Notes under the pieces: model-generated | Database searches by the model: none | What the model saw: only the letters and a program-made list of their open reading frames with translations | Told to the model about the DNA's origin: nothing | From: Pseudomonadota bacterium | Lineage (GTDB): Bacteria > Pseudomonadota > Gammaproteobacteria > UBA11654 | Assembly: GCA_029979325.1 (NCBI GenBank) | Contig: JAPOHS010000020.1 | Location: forward strand, 1-17,870 | Length of the DNA: 17,870 nt | Direction of reading: 5' to 3' | In this document: positions 1-7,498 of the stretch, one piece after another | How the letters are laid out: each line of letters starts with the position of its first letter | Numbering within the stretch: position 1 is the stretch's first letter | Position numbers and translations under genes: made by a program

Positions 1-1
1 T

Positions 2-328
2 AATCAAAAAGGAATCAGTATTCCTATCATTCCTGGCATTCTTCCAATCAGTGACATCGATAAAGTTAAACATTTTGCTGATGTTTGCGGATCTCAGATC
101 CCAGCAAAAACCTTGGAACGGTTTGAGGCCATAAAAGGGAGTCAATCAGATCAAGAGTCTCTGGGTATTGAGATAGCCATTTCTCAAATTGAGGAACTGC
201 ATAGCAATGGGATTGAGAATTTTCACCTCTACACTTTAAACAGAAGCGAGATGACAAAACAAATAATTGAGAATTTTAAGTCAGATCTTATAAATGAAGC
301 TCAAAAACAAGACAAGAAGGCATCTTAG
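2..328 (+). CDS. metF: methylenetetrahydrofolate reductase, C-terminal part
   Basis: The open frame enters from the left edge and ends in TAG at 326-328, so only the last 108 residues are present. The visible part matches the end of the MetF TIM barrel: GISIPIIPGILPI is the conserved strand, followed by a helix with FADVCGSQIP and by a segment reading GIENFHLYTLNRSE. MetF is the cytoplasmic FAD enzyme that reduces 5,10-methylene-THF to 5-methyl-THF for methionine synthesis. It is a housekeeping gene and probably marks the left border of the accessory cluster. An ATG at 113 lies inside the domain and is not the real start. Family assignment is by recognition of the motif and is fairly secure. 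Confidence 0.85.
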   Translation, partial: NQKGISIPIIPGILPISDIDKVKHFADVCGSQIPAKTLERFEAIKGSQSDQESLGIEIAISQIEELHSNGIENFHLYTLNRSEMTKQIIENFKSDLINEAQKQDKKAS

Positions 329-381
329 ACATTTCATTTAATGTTTAATAGTATGATTTCATTGTTAATTGGAGCGATTAA

Positions 382-939
382 ATGTCAAAACCAGAAACAG
401 TCATGAATAGGGTAGGACTGACTGACTTACCAGAAAACATGCAGGCCGGATGGAATCAGGCAATGAACCTCACGGGTGATGCTACTTTCATTGAAGTATC
501 AGGAAACAATCCTGATGTCTATGATTGGTATTTAGAAGATTTTTATCAGAAACTTTTTTATTCAAAAAGGATTGAAATAACTCTTGTTGAATTGGTGCGT
601 CTCAGATTGGCCAATGTTCACGGGTGTGCATTTTGCAACAAGGGAGACACGGCGCATGCCTTAAGATCTGGTATTACTCAGACACAGATTGATGCCATGG
701 ATGATTACCAAAATGGACCATTTACTGATCGAGAAAAACTTGCTCTTGAGCTTGCTGATCAAATGGTTTTGAACAATCAATCTGGCTATGTTGGGCAAGA
801 ACTCTATGATCGAGCCAAAGTTGAATTTACAGACGGTGAAATCTATGAACTTGGCATGATCATGGCTGTATTGGTTGGTGTTGCAAAGTTTACCTTTGTT
901 TTTGATTTAGTAGAGAAAGAGGATTATTGTAAATTTTGA
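382..939 (+). CDS. AhpD-like / carboxymuconolactone decarboxylase family protein
   Basis: The protein has 185 residues, no signal peptide, and is presumably cytoplasmic. GGAG at 371-374 sits 7 nt before the ATG. The core is the helical CMD/AhpD fold, with the segment ELVRLRLANVHGCAFCN. The redox pair is C82-x-x-C85. AhpD proteins usually have CxxCxxxH. Here the +4 position is Asp89 and the nearest His is His92, so the proton relay is altered. The C-terminal half (FTDREKLALELADQM, FTDGEIYELGMIMAV) is typical of the family. Members are disulfide reductases/alkylhydroperoxidase partners or lactone decarboxylases, and which applies here cannot be decided. The gene precedes the DUF1838 pair by 9 nt and is probably co-transcribed with it. 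No operator palindrome was found upstream. A weak -10 (TATGAT, 352-357) is the only promoter hint. Confidence 0.8.
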   Translation: MSKPETVMNRVGLTDLPENMQAGWNQAMNLTGDATFIEVSGNNPDVYDWYLEDFYQKLFYSKRIEITLVELVRLRLANVHGCAFCNKGDTAHALRSGITQTQIDAMDDYQNGPFTDREKLALELADQMVLNNQSGYVGQELYDRAKVEFTDGEIYELGMIMAVLVGVAKFTFVFDLVEKEDYCKF

Positions 940-948
940 GTTTAAATT

Positions 949-1731
949 ATGGACAGAAGAGATTTACTGACTGGAAAATTTAAGGGCACTGATCTCAATT
1001 TGAGTTCACCCGGTGATTCCCTGCTGGCATATGCCAAGTTATTGGGATCAAGCAATGCTGGAATGGTCCATTATTGTCTAGAGGGAACAGTATTTGCATA
1101 TTTGCCAACGGGAGCGATCCCTTTGATTGGTTTTCGAAGCATTCTCAAGCATGTATGGAAACCATTGGGAAACAAAACATGCGCCTATGACTCTTTTGAG
1201 TCTGGGTTTTTTCATGGCCTCAATTCCGTTGAACCGATCACAGAGTTCAGCAATCCAGTGACCAATGAAATCAATATCTTGAGTGAAATTCGCGGCGGTC
1301 CATATCAAAAAACAATTTCTTCTGATCAGATCAAGTGGGAAATATCGGGTGATGATGTTTGGATTCAAGAACCGAATACCCGAATGGGACATTTTGGTAT
1401 TTCTAAAGATGAAGATGAGAGACCGGAGTATGCATTTGCAAACAGTATTTTTAGAGGCAAGCTATCGGAGCTCAATGAATCACCAACAAGCTCTCCATCG
1501 GTTATGACATACAATTTTGTGAGCCCTTGGTACCCATTTTTCCAGATGGATGAAATTGAAGGAAAGATGTACTGGCAGGCAGTTGGAACAAAAATACAAT
1601 CGTGGACCAATGTCCCTTCCTCAATACAAAAATTTCTTAATCAAAAGAATGACAACTTCTTTGATTCGAAAAAACCTTGGAAAAAGAGAACCAGCACCCT
1701 TCAATTTTATAGGGATTCATTAGAGAGGTAA
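949..1731 (+). CDS. DUF1838 family protein, copy 1
   Basis: The protein has 260 residues. It matches the DUF1838 family by its WKP segment after the first third (KHVWKPLG), the ITEFSNPVTNEI segment and the C-terminal block SPWYPFFQM...YWQAVGTK...KKPWKKR. The family is widespread in proteobacteria that degrade hydrophobic or aromatic compounds, but no reaction is established to my knowledge. It is a paralogue of the next gene, with the same order of motifs throughout. The N-terminus begins MDRRDLLTG and goes straight into a polar segment. The twin-arginine start survives, but the hydrophobic stretch seen in copy 2 is absent, so export is doubtful. The ribosome site is poor (GAG about 10 nt upstream), so translation may be coupled to the gene before it. 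Confidence 0.75.
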   Translation: MDRRDLLTGKFKGTDLNLSSPGDSLLAYAKLLGSSNAGMVHYCLEGTVFAYLPTGAIPLIGFRSILKHVWKPLGNKTCAYDSFESGFFHGLNSVEPITEFSNPVTNEINILSEIRGGPYQKTISSDQIKWEISGDDVWIQEPNTRMGHFGISKDEDERPEYAFANSIFRGKLSELNESPTSSPSVMTYNFVSPWYPFFQMDEIEGKMYWQAVGTKIQSWTNVPSSIQKFLNQKNDNFFDSKKPWKKRTSTLQFYRDSLER

Positions 1732-1732
1732 T

Positions 1733-2608
1733 ATGTTCAGAGACACATTCAATAGAAGGCAGGTGATTGGTGGTATGGGTGCACTGACAGCACTTTCACA
1801 GGTTTCGGACGCCAAAGGATTATTCACCAATCAACATATAGATCTCAATGATCCAGTTCAAAATGCTTTGGCCTATGCAAAACTTGTTGGAACTGCTGAC
1901 CGAAGAATGGTTCACATTTACTATAAAGGGACAATTTTTGGCATGACACCCGATGAGGGCGTAAAACCAATGATCGGCCATACCGGTGTTCTCAAAGGGG
2001 TATGGAAACCATGGATCAACGACAGCTATTATTACACGCTATATGATGTCGGCTACTTCATGGACCTTGAAACAGGTTTGCCCGTAGAAGAATTTGAGAA
2101 TGCTTTCACTGGCGAAATCAATAGACCAGTAAAAATTGTGGGCGGACCATTCGATCGAGTTATCAAACCTGAGGTAAGACCTTTTAAGGTCAGAGAAAAT
2201 GAGTTTTGGCTGGATGAGCCTGCATACCTTAACTTTGTGAACAAGCTTGACCCCAAGATCTGGAAAAAAGCATCCACTGGGGAGAAATTGAGTTTTCTTT
2301 ATGTGGAAACATATCACGGCAATCTTTCTGACTTGATGAATGAAGAAATGATGAGTATACCGATGACAATTACATCCACACACAATACCAGCTGGTATCC
2401 ATTTTTCCTTATGGGAAAGAGGCCAGGAGGGCATTATTGGCAGGCTGTAGGCAAGAAAGTACAGGATCTAGAGTCAGACGTGCCAGATCATCTGATCAAA
2501 TATATTGAGAAAGAATCTCCTGGTTATTTTGAATCAGAGAAGCCTTGGAAGAAAAGAAAGGGAACTTTTCAAGCATACAAGGATGAAAGACAACCGATAG
2601 AAGGTTAA
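1733..2608 (+). CDS. DUF1838 family protein, copy 2, Tat-like signal
   Basis: The protein has 291 residues and starts 1 nt after the stop of copy 1, with GAGG at 1725-1728 as ribosome site. The N-terminus holds NRRQVIGG followed by a short mildly hydrophobic stretch, a plausible twin-arginine signal, so the mature protein is probably periplasmic and folded before export. The DUF1838 body parallels copy 1: ALAYAKLVGTADRRMVHIYYKGT, GVWKPW, EEFENAFTGEINRP, then TSWYPFFLMG...HYWQAVGKK...EKPWKKRKGTFQAYKD. The function is unknown. The context of flavin oxidases and a TonB receptor suggests a role in the same catabolic route. Its 3' end faces the FAD oxidase gene with only 7 bp between the stop codons and no visible terminator. 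Confidence 0.75.
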   Translation: MFRDTFNRRQVIGGMGALTALSQVSDAKGLFTNQHIDLNDPVQNALAYAKLVGTADRRMVHIYYKGTIFGMTPDEGVKPMIGHTGVLKGVWKPWINDSYYYTLYDVGYFMDLETGLPVEEFENAFTGEINRPVKIVGGPFDRVIKPEVRPFKVRENEFWLDEPAYLNFVNKLDPKIWKKASTGEKLSFLYVETYHGNLSDLMNEEMMSIPMTITSTHNTSWYPFFLMGKRPGGHYWQAVGKKVQDLESDVPDHLIKYIEKESPGYFESEKPWKKRKGTFQAYKDERQPIEG

Positions 2609-2615
2609 AAATTTC

Positions 2616-4106
2616 TTAAACACTCGGTCTTATATTTGCATTCAGTCTGAATAAATTGGTTGGATCATATTTGTCTTTAATTTGAACCAAACGCTCATAA
2701 TTACCAAGGAAATTTAAATTAACTTCTTTTTGAGATTCAGAAAACTCATCATTGATGTAAAACCCATCTGTATATGGCGAAACCGTTTTCCAATATCTTC
2801 TGGACCAAGCCATATGTGGTGCTGTGTCCACCCCATAAGTCCAAAAAGAACCCGTGATCAAATTGTGTTCAGCATATCGACTTGGAAAAGCTGTTGCATC
2901 TGAGGCGATGGTATTAATTTTTCCGCCTGCTTGTTGAAAGAAAGCCATGCTCCCCCTTTCTGGGTGAGCCTCAAGATTATCCACGATGGCATCAATCAAG
3001 CCATCTGAAATATTGATCGTATACCCACCTTTTAGATACTGCGAAGCGCCTCGAGGGTCATCATCATCACCGCTTTTTTGTAAGTCTCGATAGTCAATGA
3101 TATCAATCTCATCGTGAATGACCTTACCCGCTTTCCGAAGTGGAGCAAAGGCCTTATCAGCATCCTTATGTGGACCTGAGTAGCAAACATCAAAGTAAAC
3201 CGTATTTCCAAACCCACCCGGAGGAGCAAAGACAACCGGATCTTGATACATATCCCAAGATGCCTCTAAAGAGTGTTCACCATGAAATTTTAATAACTGT
3301 TTCACATCTTTAAAATCAAATGTAATCCGCCCGCCAATGACATCTTTATTCATCTCATGAAGTTTGAATTCAAATGTGGTTACGATTCCGAAATTTCCTC
3401 CACCACCTCTAACAGCCCAAAAAAGGTCGGGATTCTCGTTTTTGTCTGCATATCTCAACTCACCATCTGCAGTGACAATCTCAATGCTCACGATATTATC
3501 AAGTGTGAGACCATATTTTCTTCCCAATCTGCCAAAACCACCTCCAGTTGCAAGTCCTCCTACACCAGTATGAGATACTGTTCCAGCTGTGGTACCCAGT
3601 CCATGGGGTATGGTCGCCTCATCCATCTCACCGAGCCATGAACCGCCTTTGATAAATAATCTTTTATTTTCTTTATCGAGTTTAGTCCCTCGAAAAGGAG
3701 AGAGGTCAATCATCAGTCCTTGATCGCAAGTACCTTTTCCTGAAACACTGTGCCCACCGCATTTAACTGCAGTCAGAATATTGTGGCTTCTTGCAAAGTT
3801 GACGGCTTTCTGAATATCAGCTTCATCAACACATTGAACAATGAGGGCAGGTTTCTTATCAATGATTCGATTTCTCACCAATCGTGCAACATGATATTCG
3901 CTGTCGCTACTTAAAAGCACTCTACCTTTTAGGCTTTGTTTTAGGTCAACAATGCTGCTTCTAATGATCGTAATTTCTTCTTTGTTTCCAGTGACCGCTG
4001 GGATTACAAGAGGAATATTTGTTTCGGCTGAAAACCCCTTCCAAGATGGAAATAGAGCAGCTGATATCGCCACTGTTGAGCCGGCTAGAAAATCTCTTCT
4101 TTTCAT
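2616..4106 (-). CDS. Tat-exported FAD-linked oxidase, berberine-bridge type, paralogue 1
   Basis: The protein has 496 residues. MKRRDFLAGSTVAISAALFPSW is a clear twin-arginine signal, so the enzyme should act in the periplasm with FAD already bound. The FAD_binding_4 (PCMH) domain spans about residues 80-260: KCGGHS carries the His119 expected to hold FAD covalently, followed by GVGGLATGGGFG and the segment FWAVRGGGGNFG. The BBE C-terminal motif is NYERLVQIKDKYDPTNLF. In double-linked members a Cys lies just before the GxxG turn. Here that position is Val177 (GTVSHTGVGG), so linkage is probably through His only. Members oxidise alcohols, sugars or C-N and C-C bonds, and the substrate here is unknown. 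It has its own promoter with an operator palindrome over the -10. AGG lies 6 nt before the ATG. Paralogue 2 is at 13118-14602. Confidence 0.88.
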   Translation of the reverse strand: MKRRDFLAGSTVAISAALFPSWKGFSAETNIPLVIPAVTGNKEEITIIRSSIVDLKQSLKGRVLLSSDSEYHVARLVRNRIIDKKPALIVQCVDEADIQKAVNFARSHNILTAVKCGGHSVSGKGTCDQGLMIDLSPFRGTKLDKENKRLFIKGGSWLGEMDEATIPHGLGTTAGTVSHTGVGGLATGGGFGRLGRKYGLTLDNIVSIEIVTADGELRYADKNENPDLFWAVRGGGGNFGIVTTFEFKLHEMNKDVIGGRITFDFKDVKQLLKFHGEHSLEASWDMYQDPVVFAPPGGFGNTVYFDVCYSGPHKDADKAFAPLRKAGKVIHDEIDIIDYRDLQKSGDDDDPRGASQYLKGGYTINISDGLIDAIVDNLEAHPERGSMAFFQQAGGKINTIASDATAFPSRYAEHNLITGSFWTYGVDTAPHMAWSRRYWKTVSPYTDGFYINDEFSESQKEVNLNFLGNYERLVQIKDKYDPTNLFRLNANIRPSV

Positions 4107-4134
4107 TGTTAACCTAAATTATTCTTTGTTTATT

Positions 4135-4156
4135 TTATTTATCAAATGATAAATAA
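4135..4156. promoter_or_regulatory. 22-bp operator palindrome, site 1 (perfect)
   Basis: The left arm is TTATTTATCA, the centre is AA, and the right arm is TGATAAATAA. The two 10-bp arms are exact inverted copies. It covers the -10 of the promoter for FAD oxidase 1, a classic repression position. The same pattern recurs at 7437, 14698 and 14753. The length and half-site layout resemble operators of TetR-type dimers such as the Vibrio LuxR/HapR group. The regulator is not in the window. Confidence 0.8.
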
Positions 4157-4174
4157 TAATACCTTGATTTTCAA
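4146..4174 (-). promoter_or_regulatory. sigma70-type promoter of FAD oxidase 1
   Basis: On the minus strand, the -35 is TTGAAA (4169-4174) and the -10 is TATCAT (4146-4151) with a 17-bp spacer. Each hexamer matches consensus at 5 of 6 positions. The -35 overlaps the stop codon of the cupin gene, and the -10 lies in the heart of operator site 1. FAD oxidase 1 can therefore be transcribed apart from the upstream operon. Confidence 0.6.
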
Positions 4175-5148
4175 TCTTTAGACAGTCTTTCGATTTCTTT
4201 TTTTCCTATTGTTGTCTCTTTGCCGTATTCAACATCCAACCACATTACACCATTTTCAGTAAAGTTATTTGTGCTCCATGACCAAAGACTCATGGGCTTA
4301 TGAATTATCAAGAAGTTCTCTTTAACTGTCGTGCTAATTTTATGACTATCTGTTAAGGGAATATTCATGTCGCCAGATAAAACATACATGAATCTGTAGC
4401 CATCTGGATTATAAGTTGTTTTACTGGATCCCATCAATCTCCAGTTCGCAGGAGCATAGCGTAATTTTGCAGTAAAGCCTTTCTCACCATGATCACTCAA
4501 CCACTTTACCTTTGTGCCTTTTAGCTCTTCATCATCTTCCCACTCCATTACATTGGTGTTCAGACTTTCCTGGAAATTAGCTGGGAAGAATGACTCTACA
4601 TCTTCCCATTCATCACTATAATTTTTATTTGTTTTGTCTAATGAAATGGTAGTTCCAGATTCATAGAAAATCAGTTGCGTTGAAGCAGGGGTGATAATCT
4701 GTTTTTCCATGGCTTCTCGTCTATTTCCATGAATACTGTATGCCGGTCTATCCATGAAGGTGCCTTCTGTCATATCTATCAAGCTTCCAGCATTTTGATT
4801 TGGGCTAACGAACTCATAGAGAGGGAAGGAGCCTTTCAAGACATAGCCCCATTCATGAAAGGTATGGTAGTGCGCTTCAGTTCCCTCAGCATCCCATCCT
4901 GGATTAAATTTCACATACAGCAAGACGCCTCCATTGGGATTAAAAAAAAGAAGTTTTCCATTTGTGGAGCCAGCCTTCCCCATTCTAAACCTCTCATCCC
5001 ATGGAATCTCAGCTACATTTTTAATTTGAAGAGGCTCCCAGATCTCATGGTCATCTGCATTTATTTTATTTGAGTTAGAGAGAGCCAAAAAACAAACGGA
5101 TAAGAAATGAACAATTAAGAAACACTTATTTTTTTTAAGATTTTGCAT
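4171..5148 (-). CDS. exported cupin-domain protein (bicupin-like)
   Basis: The chosen start is the ATG at 5148. It has AAGGTGAG directly upstream and gives a Sec signal peptide (NLKKNKCFLIVHFLSVCFLA, likely cut near NA|DD). Longer upstream in-frame starts lie inside the preceding gene. The product is 325 residues. The first cupin has a complete metal site: H93-x-H95-x3-E99 with G at the usual spacing, then G129-x5-P and His140. The second barrel (about residues 215-300) keeps the shape YVLSGDMNIPL but has lost the metal ligands. Cupins of this kind can be ring-cleaving dioxygenases, isomerases or lactone-acting proteins, and the reaction is not predictable. The gene overlaps the upstream flavoprotein by 14 nt, so translation is coupled. 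The operator/promoter of FAD oxidase 1 begins at its stop codon. Confidence 0.75.
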   Translation of the reverse strand: MQNLKKNKCFLIVHFLSVCFLALSNSNKINADDHEIWEPLQIKNVAEIPWDERFRMGKAGSTNGKLLFFNPNGGVLLYVKFNPGWDAEGTEAHYHTFHEWGYVLKGSFPLYEFVSPNQNAGSLIDMTEGTFMDRPAYSIHGNRREAMEKQIITPASTQLIFYESGTTISLDKTNKNYSDEWEDVESFFPANFQESLNTNVMEWEDDEELKGTKVKWLSDHGEKGFTAKLRYAPANWRLMGSSKTTYNPDGYRFMYVLSGDMNIPLTDSHKISTTVKENFLIIHKPMSLWSWSTNNFTENGVMWLDVEYGKETTIGKKEIERLSKD

Positions 5149-6694
5149 AAGTCTCACCTTTTTTATTTTCGCAAATACACTGAGCATAATGGCTGGCTTC
5201 TCTGGCGGCCATTCGGCCAAAAATGATTGCTGGACCCACACTCATTCCGCTTACAACACCTGTACCCATTAGCTGTCCATTGCCTGTTACTTCACCTGCT
5301 GCATAAAGGCCCTTAATTACTCTGTTCTTTTTATCAACAACTTCCATATTATGATTGATTGAGATTCCGCCATGAGTCGTCAATAGACTTCCTCCAACTG
5401 AAATAGCATAATATGGTCCTTCATCAATAGGCACTCTTTCACGCGACCTACCATAGGGATCTTCACGACCATTTTTTATATCCTCATTGTATTCTTTTAT
5501 TGCCTTCTTCATTGATTCAATTGGAACTTTGATTTGTTTTGCGAGTTGACTTAAATTTTTTGCAGAAGCAACAATACCTCCCTGAATGATCTGATTTTGA
5601 AGTGTTTGTTTATCCCAATTTGAAATATCAGTTTCACTTTCTCCGTCGAGAATTGATTGATTAAAGATGACAAAAAACTTGAGCTCTTTTTGGTTCATAA
5701 ATGAGGTCTCTCTTTGGTCTGGGTCAGCATGTTCATTTACAAATCTCTGTCCTTCCTGATTGATCCATATGCTTCTAGTGAAGTATCTTGGAGCAAATCT
5801 GAGTCTGGTATTTATTTCTAGAGGAAGGCCTTTTAGATCAATTATTGTTCCAGGAAATACGATTAGATGATTCATGTTGACCAATTTAACATTGATCTTC
5901 TTTGCCATATTGATTCCATCTCCAGTGGCATGAGGCAAGCACCAAACTTTTGCAGAGATTGATTTTGGATTATATTTTCTTTTCATATACTCATTAGCAC
6001 CATATCCACCACTTGCAATAATCACGGATCTTGCTTTTATAATCTCTTTCTTGTTTTCAGAGTTGCTCACCAAGACACCGGTGACTCTATCATCATCATC
6101 TTTTAGCAATTCAATAGCCTTGGTTTTGTATCTTATTTCCAATCTTTTCTCTTCTATCCTCTTATTTATTTCATTGCTGAGTGGTCTTAGGAGAGATCGG
6201 CCAAGATCTTTTGCTACATAAGTTCTTGCAACTGAATAGTGATCGTGATCATCCTCAAGCACTGGAGAGTCATCTGTAAAGTCGACTCCAATTTCTTCAA
6301 GCCAGTCGACCATTGAGGCAGCATTTTGAGTAGCGATAGATAATAGCTCTGAATTAGCAGCATATTTACCAATCCTCATGGCATCTTGGTAGTGTTTTTC
6401 ATATGAATCTTTAATTCCTTTTCTCATTTGAATCTTGGCATTTGCACCGCTGATATGACCACCAGAAATGATGAGCATTCCACCAAGAAACGAATTTTTT
6501 TCAATCATAAGGACTTTGACACCAAGATCGCTTGCTTCTATAGCTGCAGGAATCCCTGCATTTCCAGCGCCTATAATCAATACATCTGCATCATAGTGAT
6601 CATTTTCATTATGACCGATGCTTTCATCTGATACAGCCATTAGACCTGCACCGAGAGTGCCTACTTTTATAATTTCTCTTCTCTTAATTCCCAT
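5135..6694 (-). CDS. FAD-dependent oxidoreductase, fumarate reductase/KSTD flavoprotein family
   Basis: The protein has 519 residues. The N-terminus MGIKRREIIKVGTLGAGLMA is twin-arginine-like, so export to the periplasm is likely. DADVLIIGAGNAGIPAA (GxGxxG at 42-47) with a later IEK is the dinucleotide-binding start of FAD_binding_2 proteins. IWINQEGQRFVNEHAD is the family segment in the capping domain. TTHGGISIN and IKGLYAAGEVTGNGQLMGTG are the conserved C-terminal FAD-contact blocks. Relatives include flavocytochrome-c fumarate reductases, urocanate reductase and 3-ketosteroid dehydrogenases. All move hydride to or from a C-C double bond, so a desaturase or ene-reductase step is the best guess. 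No haem motif is present in the chain, so a separate electron partner is needed. It overlaps the NAD(P)-binding gene by 11 nt, and its ribosome site is weak. Confidence 0.85.
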   Translation of the reverse strand: MGIKRREIIKVGTLGAGLMAVSDESIGHNENDHYDADVLIIGAGNAGIPAAIEASDLGVKVLMIEKNSFLGGMLIISGGHISGANAKIQMRKGIKDSYEKHYQDAMRIGKYAANSELLSIATQNAASMVDWLEEIGVDFTDDSPVLEDDHDHYSVARTYVAKDLGRSLLRPLSNEINKRIEEKRLEIRYKTKAIELLKDDDDRVTGVLVSNSENKKEIIKARSVIIASGGYGANEYMKRKYNPKSISAKVWCLPHATGDGINMAKKINVKLVNMNHLIVFPGTIIDLKGLPLEINTRLRFAPRYFTRSIWINQEGQRFVNEHADPDQRETSFMNQKELKFFVIFNQSILDGESETDISNWDKQTLQNQIIQGGIVASAKNLSQLAKQIKVPIESMKKAIKEYNEDIKNGREDPYGRSRERVPIDEGPYYAISVGGSLLTTHGGISINHNMEVVDKKNRVIKGLYAAGEVTGNGQLMGTGVVSGMSVGPAIIFGRMAAREASHYAQCICENKKGETYAKS

Positions 6695-7412
6695 CTTTCA
6701 TTAACAATGATTCATCCAATGCATGAAAAACTTTATTTTCGCATTTTGATTTCATGATACAACCAGCCGTTTGGATCGCGAGATCTTTTCTCGTAATTAT
6801 ACCGACTATATTTTGATCGACGCTCAGTCGACCAGTGCCAGTTGACGGTGTGTCATCGTAGATAATGATGCCTGTTCTAATAACAGTGTATGTGATTCCG
6901 CTTTTGATGAGTGACTCTTCAGCCAGTCCCTTACTTTTTAATGTCTCTCCCCATTTCTTCCAAGTGAGATCAGAAACTAAGGGTCCTTGGTTTTGACTTG
7001 CTCCAACAGAGCCTATAAGAATAAAGTGCTTCACTCCTGAATTTTTTGACCATTTATTGAGATTGACTTGTCCCAGTGCATGAGGATTTTTGTCATCATT
7101 TACTTTAGCAATGGCATTGATGACCACATCATATTTATTTGATTGAAAAACCCTAGCTACCTCTTTTTCATCGAGTACATCTGCTTTGACGAATTTAATC
7201 TCATATCCATCTAAGACATCTTTTGATCTCTTTGCACGGGACATCACAGTGATATCAGAATGATTTATAGTGAGTGCTTTTACAATTTCAGAGCCAATTC
7301 TGCCAGTACCACCAATTACTAAGATTTTAGAATCATTGTCTTTTCCATAAAGTGTTTGGTTAGATAGGATGACGAAGACGAAAATTAATATTGATTTCAA
7401 CTTATGAGCCAT
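6684..7412 (-). CDS. exported NAD(P)-binding NmrA/SDR-like protein
   Basis: The protein has 242 residues. SKILVIGGTGRIGSEIV (GGTGRIG at 34-40) is the Rossmann glycine motif of atypical SDR/NmrA proteins. ITVMSRAKRS carries the basic residues that usually mark NADP preference, and DVVINAIA and HFILIGSVGA are the next two strands. The odd part is the N-terminus: MAHKLKSILIFVFVILSNQTLYG is a Sec-type signal or anchor directly before the Rossmann fold, and no better in-frame start follows it. A Sec-exported nucleotide-binding enzyme is unusual because the periplasm lacks a free NADP pool. The protein may have lost catalysis or act as a scaffold. It is the first gene of the minus-strand operon. 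AGGGA lies about 12 nt before the ATG. An operator palindrome lies 25 bp upstream of its start codon. Confidence 0.75.
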   Translation of the reverse strand: MAHKLKSILIFVFVILSNQTLYGKDNDSKILVIGGTGRIGSEIVKALTINHSDITVMSRAKRSKDVLDGYEIKFVKADVLDEKEVARVFQSNKYDVVINAIAKVNDDKNPHALGQVNLNKWSKNSGVKHFILIGSVGASQNQGPLVSDLTWKKWGETLKSKGLAEESLIKSGITYTVIRTGIIIYDDTPSTGTGRLSVDQNIVGIITRKDLAIQTAGCIMKSKCENKVFHALDESLLMKDGN

Positions 7413-7432
7413 AAAAAAAATATATCCCTGTG

Positions 7433-7461
7433 TTGCTTAATAATCAAATGATAAATAAGAT
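7433..7461 (+). promoter_or_regulatory. possible promoter of the lipoprotein/MBL operon
   Basis: The -35 is TTGCTT (7433-7438) and the -10 is TAAGAT (7456-7461) with a 17-bp spacer. The matches are weak, but this is the best pair in the gap. It spans operator site 2, which would fit repression. Confidence 0.28.
7437..7458. promoter_or_regulatory. 22-bp operator palindrome, site 2
   Basis: The left arm is TTAATAATCA, the centre is AA, and the right arm is TGATAAATAA. The arms pair at 8 of 10 positions, and the right arm is identical to site 1. It lies midway in the 86-bp divergent gap between the NAD(P)-binding gene and the lipoprotein/MBL gene, so one site could control both operons. Confidence 0.72.
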
Positions 7462-7467
7462 ATTCAA
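7440..7467 (-). promoter_or_regulatory. possible promoter of the NAD(P)-binding/FAD/cupin operon
   Basis: On the minus strand, the -35 is TTGAAT (7462-7467) and the -10 is GATTAT (7440-7445) with a 16-bp spacer, each 4 of 6. The -10 lies in the left arm of operator site 2. The match is moderate, and position relative to the gene and operator is the main support. Confidence 0.35.
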
Positions 7468-7498
7468 TTGATATGAAATTAATTTTCTAAGGAATCAT

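Noticed and set aside
2591..2629. Short stem ACCGA / TCGGT near the convergent stops at 2608 and 2616
   Set aside because: It has five pairs with a long AT-rich loop and no T tract, so it is too weak for an intrinsic terminator.
5149..5241. N-terminal extension of the cupin gene up to an ATG at 5241
   Set aside because: The extra 31 residues overlap the upstream flavoprotein gene and would bury the signal peptide. The ATG at 5148 has AAGGTGAG just upstream.
7458..7480. Possible fifth operator next to site 2 (TTCA-AT-TGATA core)
   Set aside because: Only the inner few bases match the consensus and the outer arms do not pair. It is most likely AT-rich background.
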